A DNA stretch of 64,000 nucleotides from JAJPIG01 sp035531675 (GTDB lineage Bacteria > Desulfobacterota > Binatia > Binatales > Binataceae): positions 176,754-240,753 of the forward strand of contig DATKSL010000003.1 of NCBI GenBank assembly GCA_035531675.1. The letters are read 5' to 3'. Numbering within the stretch: position 1 is the first letter of the stretch; each line of letters begins with the position of its first letter. Shown one piece after another: positions 9,165 to 16,728 of the stretch. The notes below the pieces were generated by a model that searched no databases, was not told the DNA's origin, and worked only from the letters and a program-made list of their open reading frames with translations. A program made the translations under genes and the position numbers.

Positions 9165-9581
9165 TTAGAACGGCTGCATTATCACCATCAGGAGAATCCC
9201 GAGCAGCACCACGCTCACCATGCCGTGGATGACCTGGAACTCGCGACGCACGGCGGCCGCCGGCCGTTCGCCGATTCGCCGGCTGCGCAGGTACATCCAG
9301 ACATGCAGCGCGATGAGGACGGCGACCAGGCCGAGCTTCGCGTGCATCCACCCATGCCGCATCACCTCCGGATCGCTTATCACCAGCAGAATTCCGAAGA
9401 CGATAGTTATCGCCGCGCCGGCGTTGCACGCCGAGTTGAAGAGCCGCTGCGCGAGCCTGAGAATCGCCGCCTGTCCGGCGCCGGTCTCCTCAGCCGCCGC
9501 CGCCAGCATCATGCTGACGATCAAGAGGCCGCCGATCCAGAAAATCACGCCGAACAAATGAAAAACGATAAACCATTTCAC
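9165..9581 (-). CDS. HemJ/CopD-like four-helix membrane protein
   Basis: The protein has 138 residues and four predicted membrane helices. The first (WFIVFHLFGVIFWIGGL) carries a His, and the third follows GWMHAKLGLV, which matches the His and Lys conserved in HemJ-type protoporphyrinogen oxidase / UPF0093 proteins. The GTG start at 9581 overlaps the TGA of the MFS gene (GTGA), and AGGGGAA precedes it, so the two are translationally coupled. The long frame reading back to 10604 is the MFS gene in another frame and is not used. HemJ itself versus a CopD-like paralogue is undecided. Confidence 0.7.
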   Translation of the reverse strand: MKWFIVFHLFGVIFWIGGLLIVSMMLAAAAEETGAGQAAILRLAQRLFNSACNAGAAITIVFGILLVISDPEVMRHGWMHAKLGLVAVLIALHVWMYLRSRRIGERPAAAVRREFQVIHGMVSVVLLGILLMVIMQPF

Positions 9582-10813
9582 GCCTGTTCCCCTCGGCCAG
9601 CGGAAGTTCGCTGCCTTTGCGGCAGCAGCGTCAGCGCGGCGGCGGCCAGCACGGCGCTGGCAAAGTACGGCGCGGCCGGCCCCAGGAATTGATAGGCGAG
9701 ACCGCCGCCGATCGGGCCCGCAATTCGCGCCAGTGACATCGCCGACTGATTGAGCCCCAGTACTTCGCCCTGCAGATGACGTTCGGCGCTTTTTGAAATC
9801 AGTGTCGCGACGGCGGGGCTCGCGAAGCCGTAGCCCAGCGAAAGCAGGGCCAGAAAGATCAGCAGCGCGGCGTGCGAGCCGAGACTGGCGAGCGGCCCGA
9901 TGCCGACGAGAAACACCAGCACCCCGACCATCAGCACCGTCCGTTCGCCCACCCGGGCGACGAATTTGCCCAGCAGATAGCCCTGGGTCAGCGCCTGGAT
10001 AAACCCGGCGTAGGCGAGCAACAGCCCGACACCGAGCGCGTGGTAACCGTAGACCGCCGGGATCATGATCGCGAAGGTCATCTCGAACGCCGCCATCGCG
10101 GTGGTGAGCATAAACGCGATCGCGAACAGGCGCAGCCGGAGCGGATTGGCAAGATTGCGCGGGAAGCTGGTGAAAGTGGCGACTGCGGCATGCAGATCGA
10201 GGCGCGCGCCGGGCTCGGGAGGATGCGATTCGGGCAAAGCCAGCGCCGCGAAAATCAGATTGGCGAAAGTGAGCGCCGCGGCGAAGAACACCGGCGTGCG
10301 CAGGCTGGCGTGGCCGAGCAGGCCGCCGATCGCCGGCCCCAGCACGAAGCCGAGTCCGAAGGCCGCGCCGATCATCCCCATCCCGCGCGCGCGCTCGGAC
10401 TCCGCGGTGGTGTCGGCGATATAGGCTTGAGCGGTCGAGATAGTCCCGGCGCACATCCCATGAATCGCGCGTGACAACAGCAGCACGGCGAACGATCCGG
10501 CGAAACCATAAATCACGTAGCTGACCGAAGATCCCAGCAGCCCGAGCATGATGATCGGACGGCGCCCGATTCGATCCGAGATGCGCCCGAGGATCGGCGC
10601 GCACACGAACTGCGCGGCGGAGTAGATGGCGAGGATGAGCCCGATGCCGCCGGCCGTGATATGCATCCGCTCCGCGAACAACGGCAGAAACGGAATCACG
10701 ATGCCGAAGCCGAGCAGATCGATAAATACCGTCAGAAACAGAACCAGCCGCGATGCGTGGCTGGGCCGGGCGCTGGCCGGCGGCGCTTGCCTGAGTGACT
10801 CAATCGTTGGCAT
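9578..10813 (-). CDS. Major facilitator superfamily exporter (DHA1, TetA-like)
   Basis: The protein has 411 residues and twelve predicted membrane helices. The first helix reads FIDLLGFGIVIPFLP. The MFS motif A is seen as GRISDRIGRRPII near residue 95, followed by motif C-like GLGFVLGPAIGG near 165, the arrangement of TetA/Bcr-type drug:proton antiporters. The cytoplasmic start is ATG at 10813. It is divergently placed from the CoA-transferase gene at 10926 and coupled to the HemJ-like gene downstream. The exported compound cannot be told from sequence. Confidence 0.9.
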   Translation of the reverse strand: MPTIESLRQAPPASARPSHASRLVLFLTVFIDLLGFGIVIPFLPLFAERMHITAGGIGLILAIYSAAQFVCAPILGRISDRIGRRPIIMLGLLGSSVSYVIYGFAGSFAVLLLSRAIHGMCAGTISTAQAYIADTTAESERARGMGMIGAAFGLGFVLGPAIGGLLGHASLRTPVFFAAALTFANLIFAALALPESHPPEPGARLDLHAAVATFTSFPRNLANPLRLRLFAIAFMLTTAMAAFEMTFAIMIPAVYGYHALGVGLLLAYAGFIQALTQGYLLGKFVARVGERTVLMVGVLVFLVGIGPLASLGSHAALLIFLALLSLGYGFASPAVATLISKSAERHLQGEVLGLNQSAMSLARIAGPIGGGLAYQFLGPAAPYFASAVLAAAALTLLPQRQRTSAGRGEQA

Positions 10814-10925
10814 TGTTTAAATGGTGTGCGTGCTGAGAAAATCGCATGTGGCGCGCACAGTCAAGCCGACGTTCCCCGGCGGCGCGATGCCGGCCGGCGC
10901 CGTCGAGCGCGAATCGAGGTAAGCG

Positions 10926-12257
10926 ATGGCTGGGTATTCCTCCGAACTCAAACGCAAAACCATCAGCGTGGAGCGCGCCGCCGAGCTGGTCCAATCGAAC
11001 AGCTGGCTCGATTTCGGCTTCGGGCTGGGCCAGCCCGATCTGTTCGACCAGGCGCTCGCCGCGCGCGTGCCGAAGCTCGAGGGCGTCAAGATCCGCAGCT
11101 GTCTTACGATGCGGCCGCGCGCCAGTGTCGAGGCCGATCCTAACGGGCGCCACGTGAGCTTCCTGTCCTGGTATTTTTCCGGGCTCGATCGCGCGATGCA
11201 CGACAAGGGGCTGTGCCATCACATCCCGATGAACTTCGGCGAAGCGCCCGACTACTACCGCCGCTTCAACCAGGTCGACCTGGCGGTGCTCAAGACCACG
11301 CCGATGGACGAGCACGGGTTTTTCAATTTCGGTCTCTCCGTCACCTATCATAAGGCGGTCACCGAGCAGGCCAAGACCGTGATCGTCGAGACCAACGATG
11401 CCATGCCGTACGCCTACGGGGTCGAGAACGGCGTGCATATCAGCGAGGTCGATTACGTGATCGACGCCGGCAGCGCACCGCTCCCGGAGTTGCAGAACCC
11501 GCCGGCCGGCGCGGTCGAACAAAAGGTCGCGGCCTTGATCGCGCCGGAAATCGAGGACGGCTCCTGTATCCAGATTGGCATCGGTGCGATGCCCAACGCG
11601 GTCTGCGAGCTGCTGGCCGGATCGCCCATCCGGGATCTCGGCGTGCACACCGAGATGTTCGTCGACTCGCTGATGACGCTCTATGAGACCGGCAAGGTTA
11701 CCGGCGCGCACAAGCGCCTCAACCGCTACCAGATGAGTTATTGCTTCGCCGCCGGATCCTCCCGCATGTACCAGTTTCTCGATCGCAACCCGGCCTGCTT
11801 CACGGGCCCGGTCGACTACACCAACCTGCCGCACAACATCATGCAGAACGATCGCGCGATCTCGATCTGCAACGCCGCGCAAATCGACCTGACCGGCCAG
11901 GCCTGTTCCGAATCCGCGGGTATCCGCCAGATCAGCGGCACCGGCGGACAACTGCAGTTCATTCGGGGCGCTTACGCGTCGGCTGGCGGCAAAGCGTTCC
12001 TGTGTCTGGCGTCGACTTACGAACGCCGGGGCCGGCGTGAAAGCCGCATCGTCGCGCGCCTGGCCGACTCCAATATCGTGACGACGCCGCGCACCGACGT
12101 GATGTACGTGGTGACCGAATACGGGATGGTCAATCTGAAGGGCAAGTCGGTGCCGGAGCGCGCGCGCGCGCTGATCGGAATCGCCCATCCGGATTTTCGC
12201 GACGAGCTGGAACGCGCGGCGCGCGAGTGGCGGCTGCTGCCACGCGCGTTCTTTTAG
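10926..12257 (+). CDS. Acetyl-CoA hydrolase/transferase family CoA-transferase
   Basis: This 443-residue family I CoA-transferase-like protein resembles 4-hydroxybutyrate or butyrate:acetate CoA-transferases. Residue E243 in GVHTEMF lies where the catalytic glutamate that forms the enzyme-CoA thioester is found. DLTGQACSES followed by SGTGGQLQF is the conserved C-terminal core. A GAGG site precedes the ATG. The physiological acyl group is unknown; the region also holds enoyl-CoA hydratases and an acyl-CoA dehydrogenase, so a role in short-chain acid activation is an inference. The 3' end overlaps the convergent ftsB-like gene by 4 bases. Confidence 0.88.
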   Translation: MAGYSSELKRKTISVERAAELVQSNSWLDFGFGLGQPDLFDQALAARVPKLEGVKIRSCLTMRPRASVEADPNGRHVSFLSWYFSGLDRAMHDKGLCHHIPMNFGEAPDYYRRFNQVDLAVLKTTPMDEHGFFNFGLSVTYHKAVTEQAKTVIVETNDAMPYAYGVENGVHISEVDYVIDAGSAPLPELQNPPAGAVEQKVAALIAPEIEDGSCIQIGIGAMPNAVCELLAGSPIRDLGVHTEMFVDSLMTLYETGKVTGAHKRLNRYQMSYCFAAGSSRMYQFLDRNPACFTGPVDYTNLPHNIMQNDRAISICNAAQIDLTGQACSESAGIRQISGTGGQLQFIRGAYASAGGKAFLCLASTYERRGRRESRIVARLADSNIVTTPRTDVMYVVTEYGMVNLKGKSVPERARALIGIAHPDFRDELERAAREWRLLPRAFF

Positions 12258-12568
12258 CGATGGTTCGCGCCCGAGCCGGCGAAGCGATAAACCAGTTCGT
12301 CCGGGCGGGCATAACCGAGCTCACGCCGAATCAGGCGCTCGAGGCAGCGGTCGTCGGATTTAAGGTTCCCGACCCGCCGCGCCAGGCTTTCGTTTTCGGC
12401 CGTCAGCTGATCGCGCACCGTCTCCAGGTGGGTCTGATGCTGGCGCAGCGCTATCAGGTCGTGCACGCCCATCGGGCCCTTCAGACAATCGAATGCAAGC
12501 GCGACCGCCGCCAGGGCAAGGATTAGCGTGGGCCAGATGCGGCGCAGACGATTGCTTAAGTCCGGCAT
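12254..12568 (-). CDS. FtsB/DivIC-type septum formation protein
   Basis: The protein has 104 residues from the ATG at 12568 (the frame is open to 12604, but this start gives the usual short cytoplasmic tail). A basic N-terminus precedes one membrane helix (WPTLILALAAVALAFDCL). A coiled-coil stretch (RQHQTHLETVRDQLTAENESL) follows, then the conserved end IRRELGYARPDELVYRF, typical of FtsB/DivIC. These proteins bridge FtsL and FtsQ at the division site. The usual neighbour eno is not seen. Confidence 0.82.
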   Translation of the reverse strand: MPDLSNRLRRIWPTLILALAAVALAFDCLKGPMGVHDLIALRQHQTHLETVRDQLTAENESLARRVGNLKSDDRCLERLIRRELGYARPDELVYRFAGSGANHR

Positions 12569-12704
12569 CACGATGATCCTAAGCTGTCGCCCTTGCTCCG
12601 GCAAGACGGCCTAATCCTGAACGGCATTCTAATTTTCTGAAAAGCTCTGTGGTTGCTAGGTTCTGTCGTTTTTAGAATATTTTTATAAATATCGCTTGAC
12701 CATC

Positions 12705-12733
12705 TTGATTATGCAATAACGTTTTTATATATT
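12705..12733 (+). promoter_or_regulatory. Sigma70-type promoter of the lysine-rich peptide gene
   Basis: TTGATT (12705-12710), a 17-base spacer and TATATT (12728-12733) lie in a markedly AT-rich patch (about 12630-12740) that stands out from the GC-rich surroundings. Predicted start is near 12740, giving a leader of about 74 bases. Confidence 0.6.
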
Positions 12734-12813
12734 CGCGTCTACGGGGTGGGGTTACGTTGGCCACCTATTAGTTTTTGTGCTTGTCCAGCAGGGGCACTGC
12801 AGAGGAGGTGTCT

Positions 12814-12912
12814 ATGCCAGTTAAGAAGAAGGCAAAACGCACTGTTACCAAATCCAAACCGAAGCTGAAAAGAGCTATGAAGAAGAAGGCTGGCAAGAAA
12901 AAGAAGAAGTAA
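12814..12912 (+). CDS. Tiny lysine-rich basic protein (32 aa)
   Basis: ATG at 12814 to TAA at 12912 encodes 32 residues, of which 16 are Lys and 2 are Arg, with no acidic residue. It starts MPVKKKAKRT and ends KKAGKKKKK. A strong AGAGGAGGTG site lies just before the ATG, and the unit has its own promoter and a terminator. The composition suggests binding to nucleic acid or ribosomes, like short histone-H1-like tails or ribosome-associated peptides, but no family is recognised. The codons are Lys-driven AAG/AAA, so composition is not informative about origin. Expression looks deliberate given the signals around it. Confidence 0.72.
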   Translation: MPVKKKAKRTVTKSKPKLKRAMKKKAGKKKKK

Positions 12913-12928
12913 CCCGTCAGATTTTTTT

Positions 12929-12991
12929 CCCCTGAGAAATCGTTCTCAGGGGCTGGCTACAGATGCCGGGCTTACTGCTGGGATAAGCCGG
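12929..12991 (+). other. Two stem-loops in the 3' untranslated region
   Basis: First stem: CCCCTGAGAA (12929-12938), loop ATCG, TTCTCAGGGG (12943-12952), a perfect 10-base-pair hairpin preceded, not followed, by a T tract. Second stem: CCGG-CTTA (12966-12974, one bulged G) with TAAGCCGG (12984-12991). Both sit between the lysine-rich gene and its terminator, and could stabilise the mRNA or be parts of a structured RNA. Confidence 0.6.
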
Positions 12992-13019
12992 GGCGATGAT
13001 GCCTCGTATGAACGAAGGG

Positions 13020-13050
13020 GCCCCCGTAACTGGGGGCTCTTTCTTTTTTT
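13020..13050 (+). terminator. Intrinsic terminator
   Basis: Stem GCCCCC (13020-13025) and GGGGGC (13032-13037) with a 6-base loop, followed by TCTTTCTTTTTTT. It is well formed and ends the short transcription unit of the lysine-rich peptide. Confidence 0.82.
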
Positions 13051-13198
13051 CGTCTGATACCTTCGCTGGCTGCTGCTCGGCTGAAAAATTTCCGAACGCC
13101 GCGTCCGTCGACAGCAATGCGCGTCAGCGATCGCCGCCGGCGCCACGATTGCGGGCCTTCGCGGCGGCGGCCTAGACTCGAAGCTGGAGGGTCGCCCG

Positions 13199-13990
13199 AT
13201 GGCATCCAATCTCCCGATGGCGTCGAATCTGTTGATCGAATCCGACCAGGGGCTGGTTACGCTCACCCTGAACCGGCCCGAAAAGCGCAACCCGCTGTCC
13301 GCCGCGACGATGCAGGAGCTGATCGCGACGCTGCGCGAAATCGGCGCTGAGCGCGAGGCGCGCGTCGTGATTCTGGCCGGGCGCGGCGCGGCCTTCAGCG
13401 CCGGCCACGATCTGGCCGAGTTGCGCGGGCGCGAGCTGCCCTTCTACCGCGAGATCTTCGATCTTTGCACCGAACTGATGACCACCATCCAGCGCATCCC
13501 GCAGCCGGTCGTGGCCAGTGTCGGCGGGGTGGCGACGGCGGCCGGCTGCCAACTGGTGGCGACCTGCGATCTCGCGATCGCCGCCCACAGCGCGCGCTTC
13601 GCCACGCCGGGCGTCAAAATCGGACTGTTCTGCTCGACCCCGATGGTCGCGCTGTCGCGCGCCGTGGGCCGCAAGCATGCGATGGAGATGCTGCTGTCGG
13701 GCCGCATGATCGACGCCGAGACCGCCGAGCGCTGGGGACTGGTGAATCGCGTGGTGCCCGACGCCGAACTGGAGCGCGAGACGCGCCGCTTAGCGCTCGA
13801 GATCGCTGACGCCAGCCCGCTTACTATCGCGATCGGCAAGCAGGCGTTCTATGCGCAGATCGATCTCGACCAGGCCAAGGCTTACGACTACACGCGGGAA
13901 GTGATGTCGCAGAACGCGATGGCGGCCGACGCGCAGGAGGGAATCGGCGCCTTTCTCGACAAGCGTCAGCCGGTCTGGTGCGGCCGATGA
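13199..13990 (+). CDS. Enoyl-CoA hydratase/isomerase family protein (ECHDC3-like)
   Basis: This 263-residue crotonase-fold protein has the CoA-binding strand LTLNRPEKRNPLS and the oxyanion-hole segments AFSAGHDLAEL and GGVATAAGCQLVATCD. The GLFCSTPMVALSRAVGRK stretch resembles the ECHDC3 subgroup. The reaction is probably hydration or isomerisation of an acyl-CoA. The N-terminus holds an in-frame tandem copy (MASNLP then MASNLL), so two starts 18 bases apart are possible. GGAGGG upstream favours the first, at 13199. Confidence 0.87.
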   Translation: MASNLPMASNLLIESDQGLVTLTLNRPEKRNPLSAATMQELIATLREIGAEREARVVILAGRGAAFSAGHDLAELRGRELPFYREIFDLCTELMTTIQRIPQPVVASVGGVATAAGCQLVATCDLAIAAHSARFATPGVKIGLFCSTPMVALSRAVGRKHAMEMLLSGRMIDAETAERWGLVNRVVPDAELERETRRLALEIADASPLTIAIGKQAFYAQIDLDQAKAYDYTREVMSQNAMAADAQEGIGAFLDKRQPVWCGR

Positions 13991-14075
13991 ATTGATTGCG
14001 CCCCGCTCTTTTGTTAAACAAGAGTATGGCGCTGTACTCGACCGCAAGCCGAAATTCATTCGCTAGGTAGTGGAG

Positions 14076-14102
14076 GCCCGCAGCCAGTCTGCGGGCTCTT
14101 TT
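14076..14102 (+). terminator. Terminator or attenuator before guaB
   Basis: Stem GCCCGCAG (14076-14083), loop CCAGT, CTGCGGGC (14089-14096), then TCTTTT. It lies only 20 bases before the guaB ATG. It could end the enoyl-CoA hydratase transcript or attenuate transcription entering guaB. Confidence 0.72.
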
Positions 14103-14122
14103 GCATTCAGGAGACCACGGCC

Positions 14123-15580
14123 ATGGCATATCATGAGGAGCTTCGCGAAGGCCTGACTTTCGACGACGTCCTCCTGCTGCCGCAAGCCTCCGACCTGCTG
14201 CCCTCGGATTGCGAGGTCTCGACCCCGCTCAGCGCGAAAATCCGCCTGCGCATCCCGTTGGTGTCGAGCCCGATGGATACCGTCACCGAGTCGCGCACCG
14301 CGATCGCGATCGCGCAGCTCGGCGGTATCGGCTTCATCCATCGCAACCTCCCCATCGAGCGCCAGGCTGCGGAAGTCGAAGCCGTCAAGAAGTACGAAAG
14401 CGGCATGATCGTCGATCCGGTCACGGTCCATCCCGAACAGAAGATCGGCGACGCGCTGAGCGTGATGGAGCGCCATCGAATTTCCGGTCTGCCGGTGGTC
14501 GCCGACGGCCAGCTGGTCGGTATCCTCACCAACCGCGACCTGCGCTTCGAAAAGCGGCTCGACAAGCCGGTGCGCGACGTGATGACCAAAAAAGTGATCA
14601 CCGCGCGGGTCGGCATCGACCTCGAGCACGCCAAGGAAATCCTGCAAACCCATCGCATCGAGAAGCTTCCGCTGGTCGACGATCGCGGGCGGCTGTGCGG
14701 CCTGATCACCGTCAAGGACATGGACAAGGCGACCCGCTACCCGACCTCGAGCAAGGACCAGATGGGACGCTTGCGAGTCGGCGCGGCGATCGGGGTCGGT
14801 CCCGATCGTGAACTGCGGGTCGCGGCGCTCAAGCGGTCCGGCGTCGACGTCTTGTGTATCGACACTGCGCACGGCCATTCGCGCAACGTGATCGAGGCGC
14901 TGCACGCGACCAAGCGCGAAGCGCCCGAGGTCGAGGTGGTAGCCGGCAGCGTCGCCACTACCGAGGGTGCGCGCGCGCTGTGCGAGGCCGGCGCCGACGC
15001 GCTGCGGGTCGGGATGGGTCCCGGCTCGATCTGCACCACGCGCGTGGTCTCGGGCGTCGGCGTGCCGCAGATTACCGCCATCATGGATTGTGCGGCGATC
15101 GCCGAGCCGCGCGGCATCCCGATCATCGCCGACGGCGGCATCCGCTTCTCCGGCGATATCGCCAAGGCGCTGGCCGCGGGCGCGAACACGGTGATGATCG
15201 GCTCGCTGTTCGCCGGCACCGAGGAAAGTCCGGGCGAGACCATCCTCTACCAGGGCCGCACCTACAAGCTCTATCGCGGGATGGGTTCGCTGGGCGCGAT
15301 GTCCGAGCGCACTCGCGATCGCTACGGCCAGCAGGAGGTGCCCGACACCAAGCTGGTGCCAGAGGGTATCGAGGGGCGTGTACCGCATCGCGGTCCGCTC
15401 GCCTCGAACATCGAGCAGCTGATCGGCGGGCTCAAGGCCGGGATGGGGTACGTCGGGGCGGCGAATCTCGAGGACTTGCGCCGGCGCGCCAAATTCATCC
15501 GCATCACCGACGCGGGCCAGCGCGAGAGCCACGTCCACGACGTCTTCATCACCAAGGAAGCGCCTAACTACCGCCGCTGA
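14123..15580 (+). CDS. guaB: IMP dehydrogenase
   Basis: This 485-residue enzyme oxidises IMP to XMP with NAD+, the committed step of GMP synthesis. The N-terminus TFDDVLLLPQASDLLPS is characteristic. Two CBS domains lie at about residues 95-205 (MIVDPVTV, VRDVMTKK). The catalytic Cys is C304 in GPGSICTTR. The flap and C-terminus (YRGMGSLGAM, GVEGRVP-type segment) are present. AGGAGA precedes the ATG. Length and motifs are standard for the bacterial enzyme. The purine operon at the other end of the window serves the same pathway but is not adjacent. Confidence 0.97.
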   Translation: MAYHEELREGLTFDDVLLLPQASDLLPSDCEVSTPLSAKIRLRIPLVSSPMDTVTESRTAIAIAQLGGIGFIHRNLPIERQAAEVEAVKKYESGMIVDPVTVHPEQKIGDALSVMERHRISGLPVVADGQLVGILTNRDLRFEKRLDKPVRDVMTKKVITARVGIDLEHAKEILQTHRIEKLPLVDDRGRLCGLITVKDMDKATRYPTSSKDQMGRLRVGAAIGVGPDRELRVAALKRSGVDVLCIDTAHGHSRNVIEALHATKREAPEVEVVAGSVATTEGARALCEAGADALRVGMGPGSICTTRVVSGVGVPQITAIMDCAAIAEPRGIPIIADGGIRFSGDIAKALAAGANTVMIGSLFAGTEESPGETILYQGRTYKLYRGMGSLGAMSERTRDRYGQQEVPDTKLVPEGIEGRVPHRGPLASNIEQLIGGLKAGMGYVGAANLEDLRRRAKFIRITDAGQRESHVHDVFITKEAPNYRR

Positions 15581-15663
15581 TTTTCCCGCGCTCGCTGTAA
15601 CATCCGGAACCGCCAGGACCATCGGCTCCCCTCGAGCGTCGCCGGCGGACAAAGAGGTTGCGC

Positions 15664-16710
15664 ATGAAGTTCGGACTCAAGGAATCCTTCCGCGGCATCG
15701 ACGTGCCGCGCGGCGGATTCAACCGTCTCTACCGCGAGCATCTGGAATTGGCGGTCGAGGCCGAACGGCTCGGCTACGACAACGTCTGGCTCAACGAGCA
15801 TCACTTTGTCGGCGACGGCTATTCGCCCAGCGTGCTGCCACTGGCGGCGGCGGTCGCGGTCCGCACCGAGCGCATCCGTATCGGCACCAGTCTGCTGCTG
15901 ATGCCGCTGCATCATCCGATTAATGTCGCCGAGGATGCGGCGGTGGTCGACGTGCTGTCCAACGGCCGGCTCGATCTCGGGATGGGTCAGGGCTACAAGC
16001 CCGACGAATTCGTGAGCTACAACGTCCCGGCGGCGCAGCGCGGACGGCGGCTGCGCGAGGGAGTCGAGATCGTGCGGCGGCTGTTCGCCGGCGAGCGCGT
16101 CACTTTCGCTGGACAATTTTTTTCGGTGACCGACGCGTTGCTCGATCCGCCGGTCGTTCAACAGCCGCATCCACCGCTATGGCTCGGCGGCCGCAGCCGC
16201 ACGATCATCGAATGGGCGGCGCGCCATGGCTATCATCTGATCGGCGCCGGCGGGCTGGGCGTATTCGGCGACCAACGGCCGTCGGAAGTTTACAAGAACG
16301 TGCTGCGCGAGTCGGGCCGCAACCCCGACGATTTCTCGATCGGCCAGGTGCGTTACGGATACGTCGCGGCGACCCGCGAGCGGGCCTGGGCGGAGGCCTC
16401 GCGCGCCGCGCATTACTCGCTCAGCACGCTCGGCGCGTGGCTGGCGGACGCCGCCGATCTGCCGGGCGACGAAGGGTTCCGGAAAGTTCCGCCGCCCAAC
16501 GAAATGCAGCAGGTCTTCGGCGCGGCCAACAACACCACGCTGCTGATCGGCTCGCCCGACGACATCGTGTCGAGCCTCGAGCATTGGCTCGCAACTGATC
16601 CGTTCACTCATCTGGTGCTCGAGATGTCGCTGCCGGGAATCGACACCGCCAAGGTGCGCGAAAGCATGCGGCTGTTCGCCAACGAAGTGATGCCGCATTT
16701 TCGCGGCTAG
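15664..16710 (+). CDS. LLM-class flavin-dependent oxidoreductase
   Basis: This 348-residue bacterial luciferase-like oxidoreductase is clearly different from the one at 5687. The N-terminus MKFGLKE is followed by the family's LGYDNVWLNEHHFV near residue 40, RIGTSLLLMPLHHP near 80 and LDLGMGQGYKP near 110. These are the FMN-binding beta strands of the TIM barrel. The frame is open to a TTG two codons earlier, but ATG 15664 follows AGAGG properly. It lies upstream of ddl by 18 bases, and there is no evident functional link to it. Substrate unknown. Confidence 0.88.
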   Translation: MKFGLKESFRGIDVPRGGFNRLYREHLELAVEAERLGYDNVWLNEHHFVGDGYSPSVLPLAAAVAVRTERIRIGTSLLLMPLHHPINVAEDAAVVDVLSNGRLDLGMGQGYKPDEFVSYNVPAAQRGRRLREGVEIVRRLFAGERVTFAGQFFSVTDALLDPPVVQQPHPPLWLGGRSRTIIEWAARHGYHLIGAGGLGVFGDQRPSEVYKNVLRESGRNPDDFSIGQVRYGYVAATRERAWAEASRAAHYSLSTLGAWLADAADLPGDEGFRKVPPPNEMQQVFGAANNTTLLIGSPDDIVSSLEHWLATDPFTHLVLEMSLPGIDTAKVRESMRLFANEVMPHFRG

Positions 16711-16728
16711 TATGGGAGTCCACGGAAG

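Noticed and set aside
10800..12188. A 462-codon minus-strand frame across the CoA-transferase
   Set aside because: It is antisense to a clear enzyme, and has no domain or plausible start context.
12929..12952. Perfect 10-base-pair stem as an intrinsic terminator
   Set aside because: The T tract precedes the stem on the plus strand, and on the minus strand an A tract follows, so it is not a terminator in either direction. It is listed as a 3' untranslated stem-loop.
14063..15652. A 529-codon minus-strand frame across guaB
   Set aside because: It is antisense to guaB, with typical antisense composition and no recognisable motif.
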